In this document: one piece after another, positions 30,376 to 42,893 of the stretch
Numbering within the stretch: position 1 is the first letter of the stretch
Layout: the number at the start of each line of letters is the position of its first letter
Origin: Tetmemena sp. SeJ-2015
Lineage: Eukaryota > Ciliophora > Spirotrichea > Sporadotrichida > Oxytrichidae
Reading direction: 5' to 3'
Length of the DNA stretch: 64,000 bases
NCBI GenBank assembly: GCA_027382625.1
Contig: JAJKFJ010022503.1
Span: 1 to 64,000, forward strand
Program-made: the position numbers and the translations under genes
Notes under the pieces: generated by a model
What the model was told of the DNA's origin: nothing
The model's database searches: none
What the model saw: only the letters and a program-made list of their open reading frames with translations

Positions 30376-31323
30376 TTTATTATTCTTCAATTAAAGAATA
30401 AATTTAATACTTGTATAATTTTAAGATATTTTTACCAAAAAAAATTATATCTTAATTTAAATTTAGAATAACACACAAGAAAAATTTAATAATATATTAT
30501 AATTTAAGTTTTAAAATATAATTAAATTATAAGTTAATGAAGGTTATAATTGAATTATGGGATTATAATTAAATGATCTGCGATTTACAAATTCTTGGAT
30601 AAGTTTAAAATTCATAAACACGTAAGCTACAAAAGAAGGAGAATATTTTATTTTTAAAGTTGTTTTAATTGCCTATAGAAATTTTTTTTCTTCACTTGGG
30701 ATATCAAATAAGAAGATTAAGATGCCTAAAATCTACTGAGATTTAAAGACATAAATTCAGCAACTAAAATAAAATTATTTATCAAGTTTTATTTTTTAAA
30801 GGCATTTATGTCGGCAGAATCAACTTAACAAAAAATACACTTGCTTTAAAATGATTAATAGACTTGACCACCTTCCTTTCCTTAATATAGGGTTATCTTA
30901 TAATATATCTATTAAATTAACAGTCAGGAACTTAATTCAGAATTATCATGGATTGCATTTTAATTTTAATTTATTTTTTTATACCCTTCAACTAAATTTA
31001 AATTTAAATTATACAAATTTTTTCCTCTAAATCTTTATAGTTTGCGAATAACTTAAAAGTTTATATATGATAATTATAAATATTATGTTTAATTCTCATG
31101 TAATGTTATCATTAATTCTAAAAATCACTACTATCATACGAGCTATTTTTCCTCATGAAATTTAGCTTCTAATTGGTGACTCTCTCCAGGGTTTAGATGA
31201 AGATTCAATCTAAAATACTTTCTTAAATTAAATAGAACTATTTAATTATAAGTGAAAGGGTATATAAACTCATCATCAAAAATGAAAATTATACTAAAGA
31301 TTGAATTTAATATTAACTTAAAG
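30376..31323. other. AT-rich spacer
   Basis: No coding-quality frame or repeat was recognised between the exosome-like gene and the next minus-strand gene. Confidence 0.4.
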
Positions 31324-32760
31324 TCACTGAACAATTTACTTAAAATAAAAAACTTTATTTTTGTTGAATGTTGTAGAATTTTTGTTCTTTTAATCAAGAA
31401 TTAGTCTTTTATTCTAGCTTGCAGCTTAATTGACATCTTTTCCTTTTAGCTAAGTATCCAACTAGTCCTATTCAATCTGGTCTTAATGAGTTGGGGAGTC
31501 ATTATTTTATTTGTAGTCGACAGATTTTCTCATCCTTGATAACTCGTCCTCAAGTTCTGGAGGCTTTTGCAACCCCTAAATATCTATGAAGTCTTCCATC
31601 TCTTTTATTTCATCTATATTGTATGGTTAATAAATGAACTAAAAACACATTATTCTAATTAATGAGAGAATAAGAGTTTCTTAGTAGTCTTATCTTTTGT
31701 AAATGAAGGGGCCTTTAAAAATTTTGTGCTCATGTCTGAACTGACTGATTGAACTGAGGAGTCGCTATGAAATTCTTAAGCCATCAAACAAAGAGTCTTG
31801 GAGTCTAGGGTTTATAAGTTTTCTTTCCAATGCGTCACTCATCATTTTCTCAATACTTCTAAACGCCTTTTCCTTCTTGATTATCTACAGAAGAATAAAA
31901 TATTAAATTTGAATAGCTTTGATGTCTAGTCTTGCCACGTAAAGCATTCTACACCTAAGAAGCAACTTAATTTAACTTATTTCATAGTTATAATTAGGGT
32001 TGTATTTATAACTTGATGACATTTGGTCTTGTGACGTCTGAATAGTGATCGAATATCTTCTCAAGGGAAACATCTGCAGTAAAATAAATGAGTGATCATA
32101 TTCGTTGTCAGCACTTCAATGGTAGTCTTGGCCTTGTCATGGAATTCCTTAAGCACTTCTGGGTTGTTGTATGACCTCGCTTTCTTCTTGAGTAGTGATG
32201 CCTTGTAGGTTGCTTCAATCTCAGTGTAGATATCTTTGCTCTCAGGACTAAAACATTAAAACAATATTATGCTTACTTGAAATTGTCTCCCACTAAATCT
32301 TAGTTGTTAATCATATTGTCAAGCACTATTGAGTCCTCATTTGGGTTAGCCATAGCTTTCAGCTTTTGATTCATTGCCTCTTTATTCTTTAAGTCGTGTT
32401 TGTGTTTCTTCAGAACATACTTGAATACAAATTAATATCACAATCCTTATTCAGTTAAATTAAATAATCACTTTTAAATGTAATTGTGATTCTTCAAATG
32501 CGATATCTTTGTTTATAAATGAGAAAATAATGTATATGAATACCTAAGACTAAGCCCAATCCAAATTTTTTCTAGGAATATATTCTTCAGGTTAGATATC
32601 TTCTTTGATTTCGATAGTTTATATTTCTACTGAGTGCCTTGAAGGGCTCATGGTTTCAATCATGGCAGATTTAAGTCTGAGCCTAGGATAAAATAAAATC
32701 ATCTGTCTCTATTCCCATGGATTTAGTTTTCTTTCCAAATCCCAACTTACTCAAACTCAT
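31324..32760 (-). CDS. Unrecognised charged, coiled-coil-rich protein
   Basis: The ATG at 32760 gives MSLSKLGFGKKTKSMGIETD, then after a frame change SPSRHSVEIQTIEIKEDI and PEEYIPRKNLDWAQS. Further segments are KYVLKKHKHDLKNKEAMNQK with LDNMINNQDLVGDNF (about 32290-32420), KDIYTEIEATYKASLLKKKA with ADVSLEKIFDHYSDVTRP (about 32030-32250), KMMSDALERKLINPRLQDSL (about 31700-31860), and an acidic C-terminus (IKEMEDFIDIQGLQKPPELE) to TGA at 31326-31324. Short AT-rich gaps between blocks are probable introns or IESs. The composition recalls cytoskeletal or ciliary proteins, but no family is recognised. Confidence 0.5.
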
Positions 32761-32879
32761 TCAAAATATGCTTTACAATATAGAAATTAACCTAAAGCAA
32801 ATAATTTAATCGCTTTTATAGTATATTAACTATAGATAATTGTATTATGATAATTTGTATGATTTGATTGGAGAAGTAG

Positions 32880-33090
32880 ATTCGTCTCTATGAGTGATTT
32901 CTTGCTAAACTTATTTAGGACTATGACTATGATGATTACATAAGTAAATGAAGAAGATGTATGATGATGGCCAATAACATAAACATATTTATTTGTTGCC
33001 TTTTTATCCGTAGTGATGTGTGCTGCAAATGTGAGATGATCTCTTGCTTCGACCCATCAGCCTGTCATACAAATCATTTAAAACACATTA
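32880..33090 (-). CDS. Possible short coding segment with a hydrophobic stretch
   Basis: A minus-strand frame without TGA reads ADGSKQEIISHLQHTSLRIK, a hydrophobic run (MFMLLAIIIHLLHLL) and a Ser/Gln patch. A neighbouring frame is also open, and base composition is only moderately non-AT. There is no start codon or domain. It could be an MDS of the next gene. Confidence 0.25.
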
Positions 33091-33429
33091 CAACCAAGTT
33101 TACTTTTATTTTATATAGACAAACATATGTTAGATTCAATTCATTCTTGAGACAAATTTTAAAATTATAAAAAATAAATCAGTTTAACATCTTATGAAAT
33201 ACATAAGATTAGATTGAGACCATTCTTAACCTTGATTGGTTTACTTCTTTTATAAATATTATCTGCTTTTTATTGATTTTAGTAGATGTATTTCATAGAC
33301 TTCTATGAAAATAAAAATAAATCTCAGATGTTTAAACTTACAAAATTATAAACAAAATTGATTTGAATTAATGATTAATTTTATGGACTTAAATTATGAT
33401 TTCAGCAATTTTAGTTTAAATATATTTGC

Positions 33430-34002
33430 TAAAATAAGAAAATATATCATCTTGAATAGGTGCGGGAAGAGGTTTTTTCGCTTGGAAAGTTTATCCATTT
33501 AAAATATAAATTAAAATGGTTTATTATTATAATATTATATAAAATATTTAGTAGCATACTCTATCTTCTGATGTTTGTTTAACTATCTTAATTGTTGCTT
33601 CGATTTGCAAAGCTAGGTAACTATCCAAACTGAAACCCCATCTAACTATGATAGTTATTCAATTCAATTATAAATATAATAAATATATAAAAATAATAAA
33701 TTAAAAATAATATTACCTTTATCGTTCCAATTTTTTTTGTAGTTATGCGTTGAGAATAGTCGGTCATATCTTTTTTCTAGTAAGCGAAATCTCTCAAAAT
33801 CCTCTAATCCTATAATAAGTATAATAGAAGCAGATATGTAATATATGGAATCTTGAATTATGATAAGATAAAATAAATTAATTAAATAATGAATAAAACA
33901 TTTATTCGGAGTCATATAGTTAAATCTAGGACTTGGACTTTGGTCTAAAATTTTGTGCATCATACCCTTATTGGATTGATTTCTATTGAGTCTGGAATTC
34001 AT
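33430..34002 (-). CDS. Unrecognised small basic protein, interrupted by AT-rich gaps
   Basis: The ATG at 34002 begins MNSRLNRNQSNKGMMHKILD and PSPRFNYMTPNK. A low-complexity AT stretch (about 33815-33900) follows, then LEDFERFRLLEKRYDRLFST (about 33735-33812), then LDGVSVWIVTQLCKSKQQLR (about 33550-33660), and a short end with KKPLPAPIQDD (about 33450). Protein-like blocks alternate with AT-only DNA in the usual MDS/IES way. No domain is recognised. Confidence 0.45.
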
Positions 34003-34449
34003 TTCTGTTCTGTATTAGTGAGGAGGATGTGGCTAAATTGTGCTGTAGTTTTAATAATTTTTCTAATTGTTATTTATAAAACTAGAATTGTTATTGCAAA
34101 ATTATTAATCATCAATTCAAACTGGTAATAAATAAATTATTTTAAAAATATAAACTGATTCTTTTTAAGTACAATTCTTGAAAAAGGGAAGACTAAACGA
34201 TGAATTTAAAAGATATCATAAAGTAATGTAAAAAGTTTTATGGTTCTGCTAAACTTCTCTTAGAAATAATTATAATGACAATTAATCAATCTAGATATTT
34301 TTATTTTTATTAAAATTAATTTCGTGATTATAATTGCTATTTATCTTATAATTTATCGATTGATTGCTTTAAATTTTGTGTTTTTATTATAATTAAATAT
34401 AAGCCAGTTAAATATAGAATTAGAATGACAAGTAATTTAATTTATAATC

Positions 34450-35090
34450 TAATTACAATTATAGCTTATTGATAGTTCTATCTCCATCAGTTTTGTAAAT
34501 ATCTGCCTCCCTGAAAGAGTCATTGTAGTCTGCCATAAACGAGCCTCCTTGATTTTTTAATATTCCTGGCAAGTTGATTGGAGATTAATCTGAACTTTAA
34601 TCCCTCCTAGTAGGCGAAACTATCTCAGAGCCGATGCCTATACTAATTGCTTTCTATGGCGCAATAAAGCTTTTGTTTATCTTTTAGTCAGTTGGATTAC
34701 TGTAAGCATCTACTCTCATGTCACTTCCCAGGCCTATACTTCTCATCTGCTTTAATCCCCTATTCCCTCCTGCTTCAGATGCCTCCTATTTCTAAATTGA
34801 ATCCTTTGGAGTTTACATAATTATCGCTTAGCCTAAAGCATTCTTAGAACTTTACTTTTAAGAAGGATCAAACTAATTCACCATAGATCAGTTTATATTA
34901 TATTATAAATAGACCCTCTAACAGTAGGGTTGCCGCTAGATTGAATCTATAATGGAGATATAGCAATACTTCCACCACCTGATTTCAAAATTCCTTTAGA
35001 TTGAGCTTTGTTAGATTATTAATTCATTTATGGGCTAATTGTATTGTGCAGGGATTGTTGCTTATTATAAATTGGATTGAATGTTTACCC
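34450..35090 (-). CDS. Unrecognised Ser/Gln/Asn-rich protein (5' end not defined)
   Basis: One frame runs from about 35090 (GQTFNPIYNKQQSL, KSGGGSIAISPLQ), across a 40-50 nt gap ending GAATTAG near 34880, into FDPSQKQSSKNALGQAIIMQ. It continues through MRSIGLGSDMRVDAYSNPTD, ISIGIGSEIVSPTRRDQSSD and MADYNDSFREADIYKTDGDR to about 34455. It is rich in Gln encoded by TAA/TAG. It has a disordered composition and no recognised domain. Confidence 0.5.
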
Positions 35091-36608
35091 GAAATCGTAA
35101 AACAATAATTATCTTCAAATTATTAAATATTTAAATTTAAACTCACTTAATATCTTTTTAAACATAAATAGTTTCAATTTTATTTAAACTATTTAATTTT
35201 TTGAAATTGAGCCTATCTTGTCTAAATTTTAGAAAAGAGTTAAATATCAAAATATTCAATATATAAAAATTAACTAAATATTTAAGATTCTACTCCAGTT
35301 AGGATTAATCTTTTGTTAATCAATATAAATTATCAACTTAAAGTCAAAAGTTGATAAAAACTTTAATACAGTTTTTTATAAAAAATTAATTTATGTAGTA
35401 ATATTATCTATTATAAATTAAAGCTAAGTAAGAAATAATTTAATCATAAATATTTATTAATTATCGTTTTTGAAATGAGGTTGCTGCTATTGCATTAAAA
35501 AATTTATAAAATTTGTTGTGGAAAATTTGTCTTTCTTGTAGAATGGTTTTGAATATCATTCTTTTAAAAATTAGGATTTTGCTAATAATGAGTTTAAGAT
35601 TTTTAGAAACATAAAAGTTTAAGTAATTTAACTTACAGGTTAAACTTTAATCGTAAATTTATTACTCTAATTAAATTTAATTTCGACATGGAATGAATAA
35701 TAGACATTGATCAAGAAATTAAAAATAATTTCATGTATCGTTTCTTTTACATTAGTATTGCATGCCACCTTTTATCCAACATAAATTATAAAATAGGTTT
35801 TACAAAAAAATTAATTTTCAGATTTGTTATTTTATTATTTAAATAGTGTTTTAATTTTTCATTTATTAAATGTAACGATGATAAAATAAAAAGAATAAAT
35901 TTCATTAAAAAATAATCTCTATTTTACAAATACTTTATATGATTTTAGTTGTTATCTGGGCTTCGTGAGCTTTATTTGAATTAGCGATTTGGATTTTAAT
36001 TGGGATACAATTACAAACTTACAATAAATATTCTGGAGAAAGTTTTATTATTTTTTTATCTCGACAAATTTAAGTTTTAATATATAAATATTGTTCGAAT
36101 AATTTACAAGTACTTTATGAAAAATGATTTGGATATTTTCAAACTAGCAATAGAAAAAATAAAAAATTAAATAAATTGACTTTTATATTTGGATTATAAT
36201 CCAGCTTTAATGTGTTATTTTGTTAATCGGAGTAATAATACTGATCATATTCTCTTTAATTATAAACTATAGGAATATATTATAGTACAAAATATAAGTG
36301 CTAAACAATTATTGGAAAAGCTTTGCTTTCACTTTCTCGAGTTAAGGAATTTCATGAAGGGGTTATATATCCTCAATCACGAAAGGGAAAAAATTTCCCA
36401 TTTTCGAACATCGTAAGTATTAAATACACTTAATAGAGCACTCTACTTTAGTGAACTTTGTATAGATGGCTTTGGCTAGTGAGTAATTATTGAACGGAAG
36501 AAGAGTGAAAGGAAAAGTTATAATTAAATTTTATCGACCCTAAAATTTTATCATCCTAGTATGGTGCAATAAGTAATTAATTATTTTGAAGGCCCTTCGA
36601 TGTTTGTT
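35091..36608. other. AT-rich spacer without recognisable genes
   Basis: I see no coding-quality frame. A less AT-rich patch at about 36300-36500 contains no consistent reading frame. Confidence 0.4.
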
Positions 36609-37112
36609 TCAGATTAAATTTGAGTTTAGTCTAAATTATTAGACAAGGAACATGGAGATTGAAATTTCTCAAATTGTTTACATAACTTATTTATTGGACT
36701 AACAAAATATAAAATTCTAACTATAGAATATTCTCTTTGCAAATTAAAAATTATGATTCCTGCGAGGTACACTTCTATTGATAATGAGATTTTATTTTTA
36801 TCTGATGCTGATCTAATTGTCACTCTCATAGTTAGGTTTGATATTTGAATGATAGTGAATATCGTGAGGCTTAGTATATGTTTACTGAGGATTATTATCA
36901 GTGGCTCTATGAGCTAAATTGTTCTAGCCTTTTCTTAAATAACCTGAGGCTACGTTTGAGCCTGAACCTCCTCCTAAACCTTCAAAAATAACATATATCA
37001 TGTGTTGATGATGGTGGAGATGATGTTGGTGCACTTTGCCTTGATAGGTAGCTAGATTTCCTAAGTACTGAGGACTGTTTCTGTGCTAACAATATGCGCA
37101 TTAGTGATACAT
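36609..37112 (-). CDS. Unrecognised His/Gly/Asn-rich small protein
   Basis: From the ATG at 37112 one frame of 168 codons runs to TGA at 36611-36609: MYHQCAYCQHRNSPQYLGNL, a His run (QHHLHHHQH), GLGGGSGSNVASGYLRKG, PQQTYTKPHDIHYHS, then a basic hydrophobic end (NRSVPRRNHNFQFAKRIFYS, FIFCQSNKQVM). TAA/TAG are Gln throughout. There is one internal TGA near 36665, with coding-like sequence on both sides. A GT...AG segment too short to be certain lies near GLGGG. It is one of the few genes here that needs no large gap. Confidence 0.5.
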
Positions 37113-37515
37113 TCTGCGAGGTGATATATATTTCTTATTGTAAAATTTAGGAAGCAACTATACCAAATTGTATCCTAATTACCCATTTAAGATTAATTAA
37201 TCAAGTTTTAATATAGATATTTTTATAATAAAGGTAGAATAATATATAAATTAGGTTTTACAAATTTCTTAATTTTAATTACACATTTAGAAAATGGGAG
37301 AAAATGTAATTTTTTTTTCCAAAATTTAAGCTTAAAAAAATAATTGATAAAAAATTGACAAGACATAAATGATTTCGATGTAAAATTCATATCTTGATAT
37401 AAAAAAGAATTATCCAAATTAATCTGAATCAATTGAATATTCACTTATGATTTTTTATTTAAAAGATAAATGTTATAAAATTGAATAATTTATTTTTTTA
37501 TTTAGTTTTTTTTGT

Positions 37516-38091
37516 ATGAATAGTACTGCTGAGTTTGATTCATTAAAAGCCTATAATCAGTAAGTAATAAAATGAAATTTGTAAATCTTTTTGGTTTTGT
37601 AAAGTGAAGTTTTAATGTTAGTTTTGGTATTTGTTTAAGATATCAACAGATCCTTCTTCGTCTAAACTGCTTGTTTCTACTGCTCCTAGTTTCTTTTGTG
37701 AAAAGTCTGACTCCAGAGTGTTAGTTATGGATCTCTCGTTTATAAGCTATATCGTATTTAAAAATAAATATTGATGGGCTTAAACTTCATAAACTATTTC
37801 TTCTATCCTATTTTTATTGTTGATTTAGATCTCAATCCATCCTTAATTGCTTATAGTGCATGATATAATTCAAATGTTGAAGTGGATAATTTTAAAACAA
37901 GACTAGAAAAAAATGCAGACTATTTTGAAAAGAAGAATAGTCAGGAGGAGCATCTTACCCTGCATTTCCTAGTTAAATCTAACGATGAAGCAGTTGTTGC
38001 GACACCGATGAGATTTATGTTGACAGTACCTCTCTTATTAAAAAAACGCATCCACTTCTGTGTAAGTGAGTCCTAAAGTAGTGTCTGAATA
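37516..38091 (+). CDS. Unrecognised protein, two or three exons/MDSs
   Basis: The ATG at 37516 gives MNSTAEFDSLKAYNQ and a GTAAGT donor at about 37560, with an acceptor near 37640. Then come SSSKLLVSTAPSFFCEKSDS and VLVMDLSFISY. A gap follows, then DLNPSLIAYSA, an in-frame TGA, and YNSNVEVDNFKTRLEKNADY, FEKKNSQEEHLTLHFLVKSN and TVPLLLKKRIHFCVSES to TGA at about 38091. No domain is recognised. The TGA is another candidate sense UGA. Confidence 0.45.
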
Positions 38092-38214
38092 AATAATGTT
38101 GAACTCACAACTTGAAGTCCTTCTCTTACTATTATTCAGAGTTTCAATTTAGGAAACTTGATCTACATGAAAGGTATAAAGTTGATATTGGGAATGAAAT
38201 AGCGTATCAATTCG

Positions 38215-38273
38215 TGAACTCAGTATAAGTTAGAAATCAGTGAACTCAGTATAAGTTAGAAATCAGTGAACTT
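38215..38273 (+). repeat. Short tandem repeat, 26-bp unit, about 2.3 copies
   Basis: The unit GTGAACTCAGTATAAGTTAG plus AAATCA is repeated exactly twice (38215-38240, 38241-38266), followed by a partial third copy. It lies in noncoding DNA after the 37.5-kb gene. Confidence 0.85.
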
Positions 38274-38689
38274 TAACCATCATAATGGTAAATTTGCTTG
38301 AAACTCTATCACTAGAGTCTGCAAGATAAATTTTAATTGTACAAGATTAACCCTCTTTACAATCGATCATGCACTATTAGTTCGTATCATATCGTATCAA
38401 AGATTGCTTATTTCCCATAATTTCAGGAAACTATTACTGCTAAATGGCATTTGAAAAATTAAATTATTCCATATCTTTTCAATCTAAAGAGTAATTTTAT
38501 TCATTCTATTTATAAAAATTAAAAGATCTTATCAATTATAATCTTAAAATACTCATTTAAATAGTTAAATGTTCAATAAAATATTTTAGATTATTATTTT
38601 TATTTTTATGAGTCTATATGTGTGTCCTTGGAGAAGTATAATTAAACACTTCAATTTTAGCCACACAATTAAGTTATAATTAAATTTCA

Positions 38690-39497
38690 CAACTTTAATT
38701 CTTCAAAAATAAATTTAAAAATGTTAATTTAAATTTAATATTTATAAAGTATTCATTTAATGTCTTTTAATAATTAATTCTTTCATCATGTTAGTAAAAA
38801 TGTGCAGTGCCTCTTGAAGGTATTCTATTCTCTAGATACCCTGCATTGAAGTTTTACATATCCAATTATCTCTTAATTTTGTTTCTCTCTTCATAATTGT
38901 ATCTATCATTTTCGAAGTTCTTTTAGTTTTACTATCTTATAATTGAGTTCTCTTTTTAGAATACAGGATTTTATTTAGAATGCAAGTTGGTATTAGAGTA
39001 TTTAGATTTATTTATAACTTTGATGCCTGAGAGGCCTTTCTAATTGTAGATGTCTTCAGGAGCTGAGTAATCTTCATCTTATGATAAAAATCCAGGACCG
39101 TTATGAAATTTATCATACTTTTTACCTGAGTGGTCTATATTAGACTTATAGCCAGAGGGTAAGTCCTAATCACCAATATCTATTTGAAAGTATTTGGCAA
39201 TCTTATCGTTTTCTCTCTTCTCAAATTTGTAGTTTGGATTTCTCATTTAGTTAAGTTGCTTTTTTAAGATGGTATGGATAAGGAATTCTTTCTCAGCTGC
39301 TTCCTTAGAACTCACATAATTAGCCCTCTATCTTCAATTAATTTTATAAAATATCTTATTGTATTATAAAAATAGATCGGAGTAAATCATAAAATATATA
39401 ATATAAGCAAAGCCTTAGAAAGGTTAGGGATTTAATACTAAAACACTCTCATACTAAGAGCCCTTTCTATTTTTACTTAACATTAAGCTGAATGACA
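38690..39497 (-). CDS. Unrecognised charged protein
   Basis: The ATG at 39497 begins MSFSLMLSKNRKGSQYESVL and NPQPFQGFAY. After a gap of about 80 bp the frame continues through SSKEAAEKEFLIHTILKKQL, MRNPNYKFEKRENDKIAKYF, IDIGDQDLPSGYKS, HNGPGFLSQDEDYSAPEDIY and NKIKRQLDMQNFNAGYLENR to about 38780, where it fades into AT-rich sequence. The composition is hydrophilic and charged, resembling ciliate cytoskeleton-associated proteins. No domain is recognised and the 3' end is uncertain. Confidence 0.5.
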
Positions 39498-39759
39498 TTT
39501 AAAATAAATAATTAGAGCATGTTATATCTACAAATAAATGTAATAAACCAAAAGCTAATTTTAAAATTATAGCTTAAAAATTCTTACTACTCATAAGAGA
39601 CAAACCCTACATTTGCAAATCTTTACTATAGTGGAGAAATTTTATAAAAAGGTAATTAAATTAGCAATTAAATTAAGATGGTTTTAATTTTTAGCAGTTT
39701 AAGTATCTAAGATTTAAATAATACTTATACCATTCAATCCAGCATCAAATTTTATGAAC

Positions 39760-39955
39760 TTTTCATCCTTGAAACTATTTGTGGAAGAACTCTGTTCAAC
39801 GTTATAAACAACTAATTTATAAGGAGTTGGAGGATATTGTAGAGATAATTATAGAGGAAACTCACATTAATTTTTGATTAGCTTTCCAAAAAGCTTTAGA
39901 TTGAGGGATATTGATATTTCAACTCCTAAAAAGTTTCGAAGTTATAACTCTCCAA
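39760..39955 (-). repeat. Dispersed repeat family, copy A (inverted orientation)
   Basis: It shares with the reverse complement of 41905-42215, and with 62985-63260, the blocks GAACTTTTCATCC..., AAACTCACATTAATTTTTGA and an end related to AAGTTATAACTCTCC. The copies are diverged but colinear. No coding frame was seen. Confidence 0.6.
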
Positions 39956-40630
39956 TTATTATTACCAAATATCAACTAAATTTAAAATCTGAGGGAAAAT
40001 TAATTTAAACTTTTTTTAATTATTTTAATACTTTTCTCTTTTATTTAAAAAATAAGCTAAAGAAAAAGAATAAAGATTTTTAGTGAGCTCAATCTCTAAC
40101 AGGTGAGAATTTATAAATACAAGTTAAAATTTGATAGTTTCCTTGACATTAAAAGCCTAGTCTTTAGCAAACAAGCTTATCTATTTCAGTTAAAATTTAA
40201 TATATACTTTGCTAGAATTAATCTAAGTTTTTGAAGTGTTAATCAAAGCTATCTCTTCGAAAGAAATTAAAAGTACAATGCAAGACAGTCTCATACAGTA
40301 TATTAAGTTAATTTTTGAAGATAGTAGGTAGCCTCGTTCCAACAAATATTTAATTTATAAAATGATTCAAAATATAGTTAAATTAATTTATAAAATAGTA
40401 GTGCAAAGTTTGTTGACATTTTAAGATCCTAATAGCTTGAATTGAAGGGCTTAAATAGAAAAATTTAATAGGAGAGAAATTTTAGACAACTATTTCATTT
40501 ATGGTTATATATATAATGTAGATGATGATTATTTAAAATGATAAAAATATTTGTATCTGACTGTAGATTTTGCATTCCTTTATTTTGATTGAATTACTTT
40601 ACCGTTAAGTTTGTTGTTTATATTAGGAAA

Positions 40631-41696
40631 TCACTATGCTTCTTCCTCTTAAGACAAGTAGCCACCTGCGTTTGCTCCTTTTAATGAGCTTATTTATCCG
40701 TTCGAATGGATCACTGATTATGGCCACTAGTTATAATTACTATTCTACTTTAAAAATATTATTTCAAAAAATAAATAAAACTTAAATATTCATCTTTCTT
40801 TAAATATATGCTTATAAATGTATTACATTGGCTATATTAATAAATATGAGGGAAAAGAATTAAATTAAAACACATTCATGGTTAAAAAAATAAATAGAGG
40901 GGTGAAATTTTGTGGTAGAAGAAAAATGTTTAAAAACCCCCTTTGAACTATAACTTGATCGATAGCCAATTTATAATTAGAGTTGTTTCCTTCTTATTTC
41001 CTCTCCTTAGTATTTTTTAAGAAAAAGATATATATATATAATATTTAGGAATTAGAAACCCTAACGGGCATATAATAGTTAATCGATTTAAAGTAATTCA
41101 CAAGCGTAACTCCTTTATCAGTTTGCCTAGTCACCATAAACCCATCTAGTTAGTTATTGATTTGAGCAAATAAACCTCCTTTATAGAGTATGGAGGATAA
41201 ATAAAAGATAAGAAATTTATATAATGCTAGTAAATATTTTGATAATATTTTTTAAATTCGCAAAGAACTATAATTTAGGCATTTTAATACTCTGAGTAGA
41301 TCTCTCAAACATAAAAGTCTTTAAATTTCTTTAAAAAAATGGAATTCAAAAGATGTGATTATTATTTCTATCTCCATAAATCAAATTAATTTTATTATTG
41401 ACTTAGTTTATATAAAATAAATTTCATAAATAATTTTTCTAGAATAAATAATATTTAGATAATGAAATTTGATATTAATTGTTAGCAAATGTAATTTTGA
41501 TAATATTGTTTTGAAATTGCTATAACTGATAATCTTAGGCTTTAGTTAATGTGTTATTTTGATAAAAGCTAGTTCTTTAGCTTAATTCGTTGATGGGACT
41601 CATACTTCCCTCATATTGGGTGTATGGCTTAGTTGATTGTTGCTTTTTATTTGAGCTTGAATTCTGAATTATGTTACTGTACTCAGATTGTGCCAT
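40631..41696 (-). CDS. Unrecognised small protein in three MDSs
   Basis: MDS 1 (about 41575-41696) starts at ATG 41696: MAQSEYSNIIQNSSSNKKQQ, TQYEGSMSPINELSQRTSF. MDS 2 (about 41070-41195): GGLFAQINNQLDGFMVTRQT, DKGVTLVNYFKS. MDS 3 (about 40631-40735): VIHSNGQISSLKGANAGGYL, SQEEEAQ then TGA (40633-40631). The spacers are AT-only. The gene sits between copies A and B of the dispersed repeat. No family is recognised. Confidence 0.5.
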
Positions 41697-41904
41697 TTGA
41701 TTAATATTTTAACTTTTATATTTATCTTAAAGCATTTATATATGCCCTTTTATAAAATGTTAACCCTTAGAGTTAATTTTAAAATATGAATTGAAGAGTA
41801 AAGAATGAATAAATTTTACTGTTCATATAACCATTTAAGCATTATTGCAAATATAAAATCCTATTTATATTAATATTTATATATAATAAATGTAGAAAAT
41901 TAAA

Positions 41905-42215
41905 TTAAAATCGGAGATTTATTAAATTTTAAATGGTGAGTTGAAACTTCATGACGGCTCAAATCACAGATTTACTCCTTGGTCAGCAGCATTTTCGATT
42001 TTAAAAAATCAAAAATTAGTATGAGTTTTTCTTTAATCATAGTCTTGACACCTCTTAGTAACAAAATATGATGCGAACAAACTCAAAATGGCGAAAAAAC
42101 AATTTTCATAAGAACATGTGTCGCTTATAACTTGTTGCTAAGCTCTCACACAAAAGTTTTTGCAAGGGTGAAAACTTAAAATTCTTATGCTTGATCAAAT
42201 GGTCTAATAATGTTT
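41905..42215 (+). repeat. Dispersed repeat family, copy B (direct orientation)
   Basis: It begins AAATCGGAGATTTATTAAAT and includes GAGTTGAAACTTCATGACGG. Homologous to 55385-55700 and to the window end (63905-64000), and inverted relative to copies A and D. It contains the TGCAAGGGTGAAAA block also seen in copy C. Confidence 0.7.
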
Positions 42216-42289
42216 TTTAAATTTAAATTTTTTTAATTTTAATTTCTTATTTTTTATTAAATTATATGCTATAATTCAAATTTTATAAA

Positions 42290-42840
42290 GCTCGGAAATC
42301 TTCTTCTAACTGGACATAGATGCGCAAGGGTTATCGTGACGTCATTAGTCACATTTACCCCTTTTGGTGTGATCTTATTTAGTAGTAAAGACGCTGTTTG
42401 AAGTTCAGCCGATTAGCAGACTTTTGGATTTAGCTATCAAAAATTATCGGTAGTATGTGAAACTGCTGATTAAAAAAAATATCATCGGCCCTTACTCTGT
42501 AGTTTGTAGGATCGTGATTTGTGTCTATAGTTGTTTGTGAGCTTCAATGTCTTGTTTCCTCGTGAAGAGTATCCCACTTATGAAGCTCACACCTCCCTTG
42601 GCGATTTCTATAGCACCCCTAAACTCAATGAGAGAGGGTGTAGAGATTATTATTCTCTCAAACCATGGTCTCAACCAGTGTGGAGGGACACCACAATCCC
42701 ACCTCCGTTTTAAGGACTCACACTGATTACCACACTAGATCGTCTCCAAGGGATACGAAACGGAACCAAGACGGATATTAATGGCAGACTAATCTCCCTA
42801 CCTAACCATGCAGATTTTGATACCACACAAAGGGTCCTAG
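42290..42840. other. GC-rich island of unknown nature
   Basis: The DNA is markedly GC-richer than its surroundings, with phrases such as GTGACGTCATTAGTCACATT and CTCAACCAGTGTGGAGGGAC. A 61-codon plus-strand frame (42531-42713) exists but looks fortuitous. Immediately upstream is dispersed-repeat copy B, and immediately downstream the CDGSH gene. It may be a mobile-element fragment. Confidence 0.4.
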
Positions 42841-42893
42841 ATTTTAATTTTGTAAATTAATAATTATTGTTCATATAATTTAAATTAAATAGA

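Noticed and set aside
33664..34002. A single uninterrupted 112-codon minus-strand protein
   Set aside because: The middle (about 33815-33900) and the end are AT-only low-complexity Ile/Tyr/Asn codons and look like spacer translated by chance. Only the outer blocks are kept as coding.
42531..42713. 61-codon plus-strand protein in a GC-rich island
   Set aside because: A single short frame with no homology pattern. The flanking GC-rich sequence is equally noncoding in style.
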